The notes: a model not told the origin generated them from the letters alone. A DNA stretch of 64,000 nt from Leguminivora glycinivorella (GCF_023078275.1 NC_062994.1:12099545-12163544), one strand, 5' to 3'. Numbered from the stretch's first letter, positions 50,993 to 61,934 are shown. Numbers and translations: made by a program.

Positions 50993-51226
50993 GTTTGTGA
51001 TTAAGATTATTACAGGGTTTAGAATTTTAACTTATTCAGTCAAATTTCTGAGTTCTGATACTTCTGATGTTCTGACCAATCCCGAAGGCTGAGACTACTA
51101 GACACCTGAGTTCTTGACCTTAAAGAATCCCTACTCAGTAACATAGGTAAACGTTCCTGAAAATGAAAACTGCATGGAGAGAATATGAATTAATTCATTG
51201 ATACTTTTGCTGCTCACTGTAATAAG

Positions 51227-51329
51227 CAAGGATCGTTAACTGCGAGCGAAATCCATTGAAGTACTAGGGTTGCTAACTTGGTTGTCATACGTCATTTCAA
51301 TGGATTTCGCTCGCAGTTAACGATCCTTG
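51227..51329. mobile_element. 103-bp hAT-like MITE with 33-bp perfect arms
   Basis: CAAGGATCGTTAACTGCGAG plus CGAAATCCATTGAA is mirrored exactly on the right. GTAATAAG is duplicated at 51219-51226 and 51330-51337. The loop is about 35 bases. Perfect arms and a perfect TSD indicate a recent insertion. Confidence 0.8.
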
Positions 51330-51871
51330 GTAATAAGTAATTTTTGGTTCAAGTTAGTATCCATGATATAGGATACTAACTTTTTGGGCTGGGTAGCGAT
51401 GGGAATAGACGAGGGGTTGTATTCAAGAGTCCGATGTGTTTTTGGCCGAAGTGGGATAACTGTCACGTCGCTGGGTTTTTGTTCACTTGTTGGTGTCGTC
51501 ACATTTTCGTTGAGGTAGTTTTTGGACTTTTTGATATTGGATGTTATCTGGTTTATCTGGTCTGGGTATCACGAGATGTAGGAAAGAAAGTCTAATTTTG
51601 CACTAATTTAAAGAGAACAGAGCAGAGGAGTATTCTATAAAGGGTTATCATCGTCTTTAAGTAGTTGAGTTATTAGCATGGAGCAAGTTGCATAAAAGAA
51701 AAAGCTCTTGAAATATCAGAGGAAATCAAGAAAACATTAATTTTTAAATGTTCCATATTACTAATTAATTAACGGCATATCATTAATTTAGTTCTTCAGG
51801 TAAAAAATAAATGAATGAATATTTTTATTTGTCGTAATTATTCTATTGGTATGTATCGGTTCAAGATTTCC

Positions 51872-52086
51872 TTAGGCAGCGTCCACACTCATGAGACGCG
51901 TGTCTTGCGTCGCGCAACGGACGTCTCCGCCACGCCGCCTGAATGTAAGCCAGGGGGCGCGTCTTACGTCCTTACTATACAAAATGTACTGAGAAGACGT
52001 TTTTTGAATTAAATTCAGGCGGCGTGGCGGAGACGTCCGTTGCGTGCCGCGAGACACGCGACGCCTAAGTGGGGACGCTGCCTTAA
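51872..52086. mobile_element. Palindromic MITE family P, complete
   Basis: CTTAGGCAGCGTCCACACTC at the left is mirrored by GGGACGCTGCCTTAA-type sequence at the right. GCAACGGACGTCTCCGCCAC pairs with GTGGCGGAGACGTCCGTTGC. The asymmetric core TATACAAAATGTACTGAG is in the middle. It serves as reference for the interrupted copy at 18478-19219. Confidence 0.7.
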
Positions 52087-52449
52087 AATCTTATTAGCCC
52101 TTACTGTTGCTTAATAAATATCTTAATCTCCTAATTTCTTTATGTTGTAAACCCCCAATGGCCCCAATTTCGCAAAATATTAAAATCACCATAGACAATA
52201 CGGAAAGGGAACTCACTATAGTGTATAATTTGTACTGCCGAGGGTGAGCCCCCTTGGTGAGTGGTGACGCTATGTGACGTTCTCAAGTAAAAGGTACCTT
52301 GTCGCTTAAACTTATTAAGGACTATGTAACAGGCTATTCGTGTGATAAAAAAATGTTTATTAACTACACCCCGGTCCCGACGTTTGGACCTCATGTCATG
52401 TATGTCAAATTGTAGTCCTTTTCGTAAAAACTAGATCCTGGAATTATAT

Positions 52450-52582
52450 TTTGTCAAACAAGTCTGTCAGTAAATAAGAACTAAGAAAACTATAGGTATC
52501 CTTTTCTCTAGCACCCTAAAGAAAAGGATGCATATAGTTTTCTTTGTTCTTATTTACTGACAGACTTGGTTGACAGAGTATA
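52450..52582. mobile_element. Palindromic MITE family G, copy 2
   Basis: TTTTGTCAAACAAGTCTGTC to GACAGACTTGGTTGACAGAG, nearly identical to 42355-42490 including the centre CCTTTTCTCTAGCACCCTAA. Confidence 0.7.
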
Positions 52583-52584
52583 GT

Positions 52585-53957
52585 TGCCGATGAGCACACT
52601 AGCCTTCCGTCGGGATAACAAATTGAATAAATATACAACAACAATTTTACCACTAAATTAAAGCTACTCGTAATATACAACCTGTTTGCATTGAATTCCG
52701 TTAACTTTAAGGGAAGGTTGTTTAGATCAAATACAATTAATTTCTCTAAGAAACAAGCGTCTTAACTTTTACGGTTATCGAGTTATTAAAAAAAATAAGA
52801 TAATTACTGAACACGTGTGTGACACCTTTACCAATTCCTAATGTTATTTGTTTTGACATTTGCCGTCAATCACTTGACACTAACTTGATTGTAATTCTTA
52901 AGGGTCTAATACACACAAGGGACACTAATAAATTCATTTATTATGTATGAAAACGATGATTTTTTTTTTGCGAATTTAACTAAAGTGATATACAGGATGG
53001 TTCCTGATAATGTACCTAACGAAGTGTCGAATTTAACGGAAAACAAAAATAACACGGTGCATGAAGTACCTACAACTTAAACTTGTCAGCAGACACACTT
53101 GAAATACTAAATAACCAATGTTAATAACCCAACACCAAGGATAGATAGCTTTCTTAAGAACTCTACACCGCAACAAAAACCGACACTTTACCCTAACGTC
53201 TTTTGTTTACAACCCTTTACTTTCCCAACTTCGTATGATTCGTATCTCAACCAACTCTCCACTTGAAAATTCATCCTTAAAATCTTTGAAACATTCTAAA
53301 TTGTAGTTGAAATTTGTGTGAAATGTTTAACTTTCTTGGGATGTTTGTAAGGTAAGTGTGCCTGTATCTGACAATGGGCTATTAAATGGTAGGATTATGA
53401 GGAATATTACCATAATCGCGTCTCTGATGGACTAACTTCAGCTAATTCAGTTTTGCTTAATTTGGGAAATTGGGTAAACAATCTTAAATATCTTGACGAA
53501 AGATAATTCTGACGGATGGCTTGAAATTGCGAGGAATTGAGATGATTCAGTCATTGCTTAGGAAGTAATTCATTTCTTGTTTTCTAGTGCGTCTGTAAAT
53601 TTAATAGTAACTCCCCAGTAATATTAACATGTTCTCTCCCAAGTCATAATTAAAACTTAAATAATTGGTAGTGTCCTTTAATACCTACTTATTACCTGTA
53701 AATAAATGTTGTTTACAAATGCGTGTGTAAACTCGACTCATTCGGTGACACTCAGATAAAAAAAAATGAATACCTAAACGGCCAATTCTTGTATATTAAT
53801 TTATTTATTTATACGGGGAACAGCTTAAACGATTTCGCTGAAATTGGTCATGTGGGGGTTTTCGAAGGTGAATAATCGATCTAACTTTTAGCACAGAATA
53901 TAGAATAGTACAAGTACAGAAGGCCCACTGCTTTGATGTTCACGAAATGCCGCCTAT
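52585..53957. other. No recognised feature
   Basis: AT-rich presumed intron. ATGTTTAACTTTCTTGGGATG with a GTAAGT donor at about 53352 looks exon-like but has no support beyond that. Confidence 0.3.
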
Positions 53958-53961
53958 TTAA

Positions 53962-54069
53962 CCTCTCGTATGCTTAGGAGCAGATCTGCTCCATATTGTT
54001 TCAACTTTAACATGTAGTTATTATGACTAATATATTAATGACAATTTTTTGACAGACGCATACGAAAGG
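53962..54069. mobile_element. 108-bp TTAA-flanked MITE (piggyBac-like)
   Basis: TTAA at 53958-53961 and 54070-54073 flank CCTCTCGTATGC and its imperfect inverse GCATACGAAAGG. A TTAA target and C-rich 5' tip suit a piggyBac-derived non-autonomous element. Assignment rests on these short ends. Confidence 0.5.
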
Positions 54070-54219
54070 TTAAATGCCTACAAAATGTTTACAAAGAAAC
54101 CAGCCGCACGTGCGCAGCGTCGTATGATTAGGGTTGCCTATGGATAAAACGAATTAATTACTCAACATAAAATTTTATACTATTATATTTAAGTCTTGGG
54201 TACTTTCTAGGTATATATA

Positions 54220-54330
54220 CAGTATTTTGGTTTAAGTTCCACATCACAAGCCTTATTGAACTTTTCCGTGAGACTTAATCAATAGTAGAGCTGTGTAAGA
54301 ATGTCCTATGGTACATATTTTATTCATGAT
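54220..54330 (+). repeat. SINE body fragment, diverged
   Basis: ACATCACAAGCCTTATTGAA, CCGTGAGACTTAATCAAT and TGTGTAAGAATGTCCTATGG correspond to the 3' part of the SINE at 38706. Older than the other copies by its divergence. Confidence 0.5.
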
Positions 54331-56300
54331 GTCTATTTAACTTAGCATTTGTTAGCCATTCCACACGAGAACATCGCATATGAACCTTTTAAAAAAAACT
54401 CGCGACGTAAAATAACAATAGAAAGTGATTACCACCCCTGATTAGGCCGCGAACTCGCGGCCGCCGGCATGTACTTGTAGCACGGCGATAGAATCGCGGA
54501 GTGAGCCGCCCCTGCTTTTAGTCTTAGAGCGAAGCTTGGTCGCCCAGGGTACTGTTATTTTAAGTATCAAATCTCGATGATTTGATTAATTGTATCTATT
54601 GATCTATTTCGTTGTTAACTTATCTAGGCCTGACTCATAACATCTCTATTGGCAACATTTACGCTATTTTCGGCAACATTGTCGCGTTTCACATCTCACT
54701 GCGTCCGTCCCCCCCTCCTGTCAGTTGCACGGCGATTTAGCTGATTTAGACTAGCTTAACTAATGGGGGGGGGGGGGGGGGCATTGCATCCCCTCTCGAG
54801 ATCCTCATATATTCAATTATTCAGGTTAGGTTACATGTGACACAGTTATCTAACACCGTAGATGTCGCATAATATTAAGTTTGCTGTGAAAATTATGAAT
54901 GTTTCGACGAAACGAACGAAATTGTGAATTAGTGTAAGTTTCCTTTAAAAATATAATGTAAGGCTCATTTTCATGGGATTTTCAACATGTCGCAAACTCC
55001 GCAAATCGTAATGCATCCTCCTTAACTATGTACTGTCTATCCCTACTGCCAAAAAGAGGGGGTTATGGATATCCTGTATTATATTAAAATAATGATTAAA
55101 TCAATTGCTTTCAACGCAATTTTATTATCAAAAGAGATTTTATCTAATGTCCAGCCTAACTCGATACAGCTTAATTCATACTGTCCCCTTTTTTTGATTC
55201 AAAAAGTAAAATTTCATAGTAAAAATAAGTTGGTTACGCTCTTTTCGTAGTGAGATTAACATAGGGTTGTCACAGTATACTCTTATTATATCCCTATTGG
55301 ATTAGTTATTGTTATAGACCTTTCAACTTCCAAATATATTGCAAAAAGAACTTTAGTTCTTGTTAACAGAGATGAAATGAAATTTTTCAATTGTTTGACA
55401 ATGTACCCTTTTTTAAAAGGGATTAAACTTCAACAATTATTTTGTGGATGCTCCTTACGTCACAATTTTAAGGCACATTTTTGTTACGCTACTATTTTTA
55501 TGGACTTGCAGTTTTTAAAAGCTGGTAGCAATACTTGATGGTTAAAATTATTGAGTTCTATACTTTTGTAATAAAAGCATTCACTTTTAATTCAACTTTA
55601 GCATCTATTCTATAAAGCTTAAAGTCTAATGATATTTTTTTATAAATACAATCCTTTTGTATGGTGTACTAGAGATTTTGATATGTTTTTTTGTATTAGG
55701 ATTAAAGTCTGATTTACATACTCACTGATTTCATGGACAATTGATTTTTGGCGGATTATGGACCACATTGGTCGCATTTTAATCTGGTTTGATATTATTA
55801 CTGTACTCAATCACTAAACGAGGGACAACCCTTAGCGTAAACATCTGTGATCAATGTTGCAATTTATATTTTTTTGTAGGAATTTTTCAGGGGAAAAAAT
55901 TGTCTTTAAGGTGAATGTTACAATATTTTAGACTGCCTTAGTTGTTAAAATGTATTAGTCTTTATAAAGTTGTCATGTAAATTACGTGTCAGTAAACAAT
56001 ATTTTTGAAAATTATAACGATCTGCTTTTTTTACGGAATAACGTGGCGGATCAACATTGTATTTCATAATGATTGAAATAATTATATATATTTTAAGTTT
56101 TTAACATGCAGTAACGTCTGCAATCGGTGCTATATGGGCGTATATTTAGACTAAAACTAACGTATCATAATAAAAATGGCATAACACGTAAACGGTAAGT
56201 CGAAACACTTCACTATATTTCAATCGAGAAACCAAACTTTTAGGGTTCCTTAGCCAAATTGGCAAAAACCGAAACCCTCTAACCACCTCTATGTAAGCTG
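54330..56300. other. Presumed intron; GC-rich island and poly-G run
   Basis: 54430-54560 is markedly GC-rich (GCCGCGAACTCGCGGCCGCC) against an AT-rich background. At 54765-54781 there is an uninterrupted G run. Otherwise no coding frame or recognised repeat; the 61-codon frame at 55065-55250 has no motif. Confidence 0.35.
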
Positions 56301-56304
56301 GGTG

Positions 56305-56427
56305 CGTAGCCGAATGGCACGAACGCTCAGGAAACGACACGCTCGATCTCTATCGCTCTTGCGTATTGGCACGACAGGGCCAGACTACCTTTCGCGGCGT
56401 TTCGTTGCCAAATGCCATTCGGCTACG
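56305..56427. mobile_element. Foldback MITE with CGTAGCCGAATGGCA arms
   Basis: CGTAGCCGAATGGCACGAAC is mirrored by GTTGCCAAATGCCATTCGGC plus TACG, with partial pairing further in (ACGCTCAGGAAACG). It lies shortly upstream of candidate exon 2. Confidence 0.55.
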
Positions 56428-56496
56428 GGGCCTGACTTAGCACAAATGTAGTAAGGAAGTGTGGAAGTGCGTAATGAGCTTTTTTTTTTTTTGCAG

Positions 56497-56549
56497 TCAC
56501 AGAAAAAGCAGGCTACCAGTCACCGTATGGAGGAATGGACAATGGAATG
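56497..56549 (+). CDS. Candidate second coding exon
   Basis: A T-run (56480-56492) and GCAG form a strong acceptor. The 53-bp exon ends GGAATG|GTAAGT, a near-consensus donor. With one base carried from exon 1 (37546), it reads V then TEKAGYQSPYGGMDNGM and ends in phase 0. The other two frames are also open over this short length, so the phase match with exon 1 is the main argument. The tyrosine/glycine-rich start after a signal peptide would suit an extracellular protein; I do not recognise the family. Downstream exons would lie beyond this window, or are too short for me to see. Confidence 0.45.
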
Positions 56550-56719
56550 GTAAGTTTTTTTTTTAACAAGACATTTTAAATAATTCGATATAAACAATAT
56601 CATCATTGCCTTATCTTAAATATGTTTTAGGTACAACTGGGGAACAAATCAAATTATTTTATTGAATATTTTTTGATTTGTTATTTTTTCAAGTAGTCAC
56701 TACTATACAGGGTGTAAAC

Positions 56720-56885
56720 CTAATACATGGCTAAGAACACTCCCGACTTTCAGCTTTCAAACAAAAAAAAAACTAAAACTAAATCGGTTCATCCGTTCCG
56801 GAGCTACGATGCCACAGACATACACAGACAAACAGATAGACACGTCAAACTTATAACACCCCGTCGTTTTTGCGTCGAGGGTTAA
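56720..56885 (-). repeat. Family B dispersed repeat, truncated
   Basis: ACATGGCTAAGAACACTCCC to TTTTTGCGTCGAGGGTTAA. Left end missing. A palindromic-MITE fragment (GGGGAACAAATCAAATTATT) precedes it at 56638. Confidence 0.6.
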
Positions 56886-57424
56886 AAAGGTTTGTAACTT
56901 TATATTTCTTACAAGTTCGAAGCGAGGTAAAACATAGTTCCATAAAAAGGGACAAAAGGGAAACATAGAAAAAGGGCGCCGGATCAGCGTTTACGTCGAA
57001 TAAATCACGATACCGCTGTTTCGGTAAAAAATGCCGTTTTTGCATATCGTAGGACTATCCGTCTGATTCGAACGAGATGCGGTAAGCTCAGATTAGCTCT
57101 AAATATGATAAGAATCTAACTTCACTTATGTAATTGACATATCCGATCCATATCACATCAAGAGCTAATTTTTGATATTTGAATTAGGTTGTATAGAGGG
57201 TTTGAATAACGGTTTGAATTTGAATTAAAAACTACATAACTGTAAGTACCTGTTCCTACATAACTGTAGGTACCTGTTCAAACAAGTTTGTTCATAGGTT
57301 CCTAACTAGAAAAGGCGCGAAATTGGCCGCCTATTTATATTTATAGAATTTGCCGGTTTTTCTGACGGAAACGCCTATATCTTCCACACGCGGCTTTGTT
57401 TCCGTGGAATTGGTACCATGTAGC

Positions 57425-57643
57425 ATGTAACCACAAAATTAAAATTTTGAAAAAACCCCGACCGCGACATAGTGGACCGATTTTCATAAAACATGGCTAA
57501 GAACACTCCCGACTAACTCGGCTCTCAAACAAAAAAAACTAAATCGAAATCGGTGCATCCGTTCGGGAGCTACGATGCCACAGACAGACACACACACACA
57601 GACAGACAGACAAATAGGCCTTAAGTTTTTGCGTCGGGGGTTG
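57425..57643 (-). repeat. Family B dispersed repeat, near complete
   Basis: TGTAACCACAAAATTAAAAT to TTTTTGCGTCGGGGGTTG, with the ACACACACACAGACAGACAG tract. Confidence 0.65.
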
Positions 57644-57801
57644 AAAACTATCCTGTGTCCTTCCCTGGGACCTGGGACTCAGCTATCTATGCCAAAGTTC
57701 AACTGAATCCGTTCAGCATTAAGAGGTACCTAACAGACAGACAGATAAATCGTTTTTGGATTAAAAAGAACTTCGCAAGATTAGTCGTAAGTTCCGCTAA
57801 A

Positions 57802-58628
57802 TGTGAGTGTGCACGGGAAAACGTCCCACTTTTTCGATTGCTATAAAGCCGCTTTGACAGTTTATTCACATAAGGAATACAAGTAAAACTCGCCTTAACC
57901 CTTAAATGCATGGTGATGTATATATGCAATATATGCATCATATATTTGATGACCTGTGGCTAAATATGTATATCCAAAATTACATTTATAGCTTAATTAT
58001 TATTGTTTAATAAATAATTAAATAAATTAAATAATATAATAATAATAATAAAGCCTTTAATATTCCCTTAAACTTAACCTAGTTACATATATACTTATTT
58101 TAAAATTAAATATATATAAATTATAGGGACCCCTTTTCTAGGGTATAGGCCTCCTCCAGCACCTTCCACCTCGTTCTATCTTTGGCAACTGTTAGCCAGT
58201 TTTTGCCGGTAAGCTTGGTGATGTCAAATAATATAATGATTTCATATTTATTATTTAATGATAAAGATGAAATGGCGGAAAAGTGTGAAAAGACAGGATG
58301 ATGGCGATTTTTAGTATGTGATTTAGGCTGATTTTTTGGGAGTTAGTAATTAGTTTATGTTAAACATTTTATCATGGGGGTGTCACAAATAGTGTACCTT
58401 TCTAATAGTAGTAAAACTTTACAAATAAAACTTACCAATAATTATATATTTATATAAGTAAGTTTTGGCCTATTTAACTTCTAACACTGATTTAGTATTG
58501 AAATCGGTATCAAACATTTTTTTTATTATTTTTCCCAGAGTCAGAAAACCGTTGTCTATCACGTATATTAATATCTCGTTAAAAAAAAAATCAGGCATTT
58601 AAGGGTTAATTTACTAAACACACTCACA
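57802..58628 (+). mobile_element. Family F MITE split by a TTAA element
   Basis: The left part (57802-57898) starts TGTGAGTGTGCACGGGAAAA. The right part (58616-58628) ends TAAACACACTCACA-like sequence. The intact family at 62190-62328 has CTCGCCTTAATGG at the insertion point, so TTAA was the target; about 25 bases of the right half are missing. Confidence 0.65.
57899..58615. mobile_element. 717-bp TTAA-flanked element (piggyBac-like), nested
   Basis: CCCTTAAATGCATGG at the left and GGCATTTAAGGG at the right are inverse. TTAA lies exactly outside both ends (57895-57898 and 58616-58619). A CCC...GGG tip with a TTAA target is the piggyBac rule. The interior is AT-rich and encodes nothing recognisable. 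A block at 58115-58220 (AGGCCTCCTCCAGCACCTTC) is GC-richer and may be a captured fragment. Confidence 0.65.
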
Positions 58629-58629
58629 A

Positions 58630-59075
58630 ATAATGGATTTACCGTGGTAACAATTTTACCACTCACTCACTCACTGTACTCATAATAGAGGTAGATCTAC
58701 TTCCAAATTGAACATGCAACATTTTCATAAATATGCAAAATTTCTTCGGAATTCTCTGTTTGCGAGTCAGCATTGTCCGGTTTTTACAAACATGAGTTTG
58801 GACCTACATGTTTTAATGGCATAATTCCTGCGTTATGGGCAACCGCATGACTTGTTTTTGTCGTAGCCTGGATGACCCGGGGCTGTGTTTAGCGCAATTA
58901 AAGTGCATATAGAGGAGACAGGTGTCCTACGGGTTTCTATACAGGGTGGATGATGCTGTCAGAGATGACATATCTGATTAAGTTCGATACGTGTGCTCAA
59001 GAGTGCAACTAGAGCAAGATAAAACTTAATTTGTTTTTTATCATGCAGTCTGCGAGCGATATTAAGTACATATTT
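58630..59075. other. No recognised feature
   Basis: Presumed intron, no coding frame or repeat recognised. Confidence 0.3.
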
Positions 59076-59077
59076 TT

Positions 59078-59215
59078 AAATTAAAGGAAAAATGGAAAAT
59101 TTCACACCTCCGGCAGGACTCGAACCTGCGAAGTTTGGCCCCGGCAAGGCCAAAGGTCGCAGGTTCGAGTTCTGCCTACCGGAGGTATGAATTTTTCTAT
59201 TTTTCCTTTAATTTA
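59078..59215. repeat. Head-to-head inverted pair of a tRNA-derived SINE
   Basis: Left arm (59078-59131): AAATTAAAGGAAAAATGGAA then CACACCTCCGGCAGGACTCG plus AACCTGCGA. Right arm (59157-59215): TCGCAGGTTCGAGTTCTGCC then GGAGGTATGAATTTTTCTAT plus TTTCCTTTAATTT. The centre keeps the anticodon stem TTGGCC/GGCCAA of the same SINE as 6427. The arms are about 55 bp with few mismatches. Confidence 0.65.
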
Positions 59216-59344
59216 ATAGATAAAACTTATTTAAATTACACAGTCATATTATTTGAAAACATATTTCAATGACATTACTGATTAACAGAATGTATTCTAT
59301 ATGTCTTTTCAACTATTTTCTGGGCTCTTGGCCTTACACTCTTA

Positions 59345-59440
59345 GGGCCACTTGCACCAGTGAAAATGGAGGGTTAACCCTCCATTTTATACGGAATTTG
59401 ACAGATGACAGCCCACTAACCCTGAGTTAAGAGGGCTTTC
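59345..59440. mobile_element. Half of a MITE with GGGCCACTTGCACCA end
   Basis: GGGCCACTTGCACCAGTG is followed by an internal palindrome ATGGAGGGTTAACCCTCCAT and by CACTAACCCTGAGTTAAGAG. I know this start as a common lepidopteran MITE end. The matching right end is not present. Confidence 0.45.
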
Positions 59441-59745
59441 ATGTGAAAAATAGTGAAATTGCAACCGAGCGCTTAATCATACCGTGTGTGGTATCAAATT
59501 AAAGAGCTTTCCGAGTAGTTTACAAATATATAACATATTATAGGACTTTTTCTACTTGGTCTAACAAAATATGAGAAAATGTCCAGAAGTGGCAATAATT
59601 GTGACGGGGAAGGCTCGTTTTCAAAAAATTGCCAAAAATATATAATAGAAATTTATAATCACTAAGGCATAAGAGCTATTTAAGTAAACGTTGCAGATTT
59701 ATTTTTTACGAAAATAACTCCGATGTGATGTAGTTTTTCAAAGAA

Positions 59746-60195
59746 ATTGTCACTTAATTTAAGGTAATTTAAAAAAAAAATTGAAATCGTCTTAGCCTCG
59801 TTTACTCTTTTTAAAAACCTTATAATAAAAATGTAGTCTGAGAAGTTTGTAGTACAGAATACATTTATTATAAATTGACCAGTTTCAGTATTCCAAATTG
59901 TCCAAATTTTACAAATAAGATCGACTAATCCAGCACTATACGCGGGTTTTCCTAAACGTGCATCAGAGAAAAATTCGTAATTAATTTAGTGAGTAAGTTT
60001 TCTAAAATCCAGTCTTATAAGTATCAAGATAATAAGATGCTCTAATTGACTAACTAACTAACTTGTAACTTGAATTGAATCTAACTTGAATTAAATATAT
60101 CTATTAGATAACGGAAAGTGTAGTATTTCACCGACTAAAACTATCAATTTTACATTATTTTGACGTTTTTCTCGAAAGCAGCCTTAAGTGGTTGG
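59746..60195. repeat. Direct duplication, copy 1 (450 bp)
   Basis: Repeated at 60376-60822 with only a few substitutions (ACTATACGC/ACTACACGC, GCATCAG/GCCTCAG) and a 4-bp change in an ACTA run. Spacing between copies is 180 bp, giving a period of about 630 bp. No coding frame. Confidence 0.8.
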
Positions 60196-60375
60196 TGCAT
60201 CAAGAATGTATTTACTTAACTAGATACACTGCAATCATGTCAATTTTATAAGTAGCTTTACCTTAGGGCACTAGGTAATCCATCATGGTTGTTAGATTTG
60301 TGATTCTCGGCGTTAAGTTGGGGAATGTGAAATGCACTGTCGCCTCCTTATGCACTCTGTAAATTAATTTAAGGA

Positions 60376-60822
60376 ATTGTCACTTAATTTAAGGTAATTT
60401 AAAAAAAAAAATTGAAATCGTCTTAGCCTCGTTTACTCTTTTTAAAAACCTTATAATAAAAATGTAGTCTGAGAAGTTTGTAGTACAGAATACATTTATT
60501 ATAAATTGACCAGTTTCAGTATTCCAAATTGTCCAAATTTTACAAATAAGATCGACTAATCCAGCACTACACGCGGGTTTTCCTAAACGTGCCTCAGAGA
60601 AAAATTCGTAATTAATTTAGTGAGTAAGTTTTCTAAAATCCAGTCTTATAAGTATCAAGATAATAAGATGCTCTAATTGACTAACTAACTTGTAACTTGA
60701 ATTGAATCTAACTTGAATTAAATATATCTATTAGATAACGGAAAGTGTAGTATTTCACCGACTAAAACTATCAATTTTACATTATTTTGACGTTTTTCTC
60801 GAAAGCAGCCTTAAGTGGTTGG
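60376..60822. repeat. Direct duplication, copy 2
   Basis: See 59746-60195. The copies end at the same point, CTTAAGTGGTTGG. GGAATTGTCACTTAATTT at the start of copy 2 and GAAATTGTCACTTAATTT at copy 1 mark the left limit. Confidence 0.8.
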
Positions 60823-61340
60823 AGCACGTGGGCCTTAGGGACCAACTACTGGAAAGTCATAAACGTCATCAAATTTTCAGTTTATTTTTGCATTATCATT
60901 ACATAAGTAGGTGATAAGGTACTGCTTTAAAAGGCAAGTTTTTTGCCTCTGTATTTATGTGACTGAGAAGACATGTGTTTTTTTAAAGATTTAATTCATC
61001 ACCTAAATCTATGATGAGAGTAATATACCATTTCATCACTCTTATTTACAAAAGCATACTTCAACTCCCGATACTTGAGTGACAGAACTAAGCCCCAATA
61101 AAACACGCAAGTCATTAAATATGTGTATTTCGTAAGATCGTAAATCTGGCCGTGACTGTACAAAGGGTCTGGCGGCCGTAAAATGGAGATGTGCGCGACT
61201 GTACTTGTATGTTACAGTGGATCTTGTAGGGTTGCCATACGTCAGGATTTTCTTTGGCATATCAGGTTTTTTCACTTTATCAAAGTGTAGACCGATATCA
61301 AGAACGATTTAATACGCGACAGATAAAGTCCATATATAAA
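60823..61340. other. No recognised feature
   Basis: AT-rich; the minus frame at 61042-61275 has no motif. Confidence 0.3.
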
Positions 61341-61930
61341 AAACCGGCCAAGTGCGAGTCGGGCTCGCGCACAAAGGGTTCCGTAGCAGCAAATATAATA
61401 AACCAATAACTTAACCAAAATTACAGTTAAATCAACCTATCTCAAAAACTATAAGAGATACTTTGATCAAACCAAAAATCGTTGAAAGAGTTAATTAGCA
61501 TGCATCACCTCTATTTTTTTTAGAATTTTATACCCCGTAGTTATAAAAATAGAGGGGGGGGGACATACTTTTTACGACTTTGAGAGCTGATATCTCAAAA
61601 ACCGTTCACTTTAAGAAAAATGTTTTTTAGAAAACTTTATATCATTTTAAAAGACCTTTCCATTGATACCCCACACGGGTATGTACATCGAAAAAAAAAT
61701 TTTCATCCCTCAGTTACATGTATGGGGGGCCCCACCCCCAATTCTTTTTTTTACTATTTAGTGTCATAATTTTGTAGCGGTTCATACAACACATATTCCC
61801 ATCAAATTTCATCACTGTAGTACTTATAGTTTCCGAGTAAATCGGCTGTGACAGACGGACAGACGGACAGACGGACATGACGAAACTATAAGGGTTCCGT
61901 TTTTGCCATTTTGGCTACGGAACCCTAAAA
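61341..61930. repeat. Family D dispersed repeat, full copy
   Basis: AAACCGGCCAAGTGCGAGTC to GGCTACGGAACCCTAAAA. AGGGTTCCGTAG near the left is the inverse of CTACGGAACCCT at the right. It has a GACGGACAGACGGACAGACG microsatellite and a G-run at 61554-61561. It directly abuts a family B fragment. Confidence 0.65.
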
Positions 61931-61934
61931 AGGG

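Noticed and set aside
53320..53356. Alternative first exon MFNFLGMFV with GTAAGT donor
   Set aside because: Short, and joining it to 56497 gives a frame with no more protein-like character; the exon at 37492 has a better signal peptide and phase.
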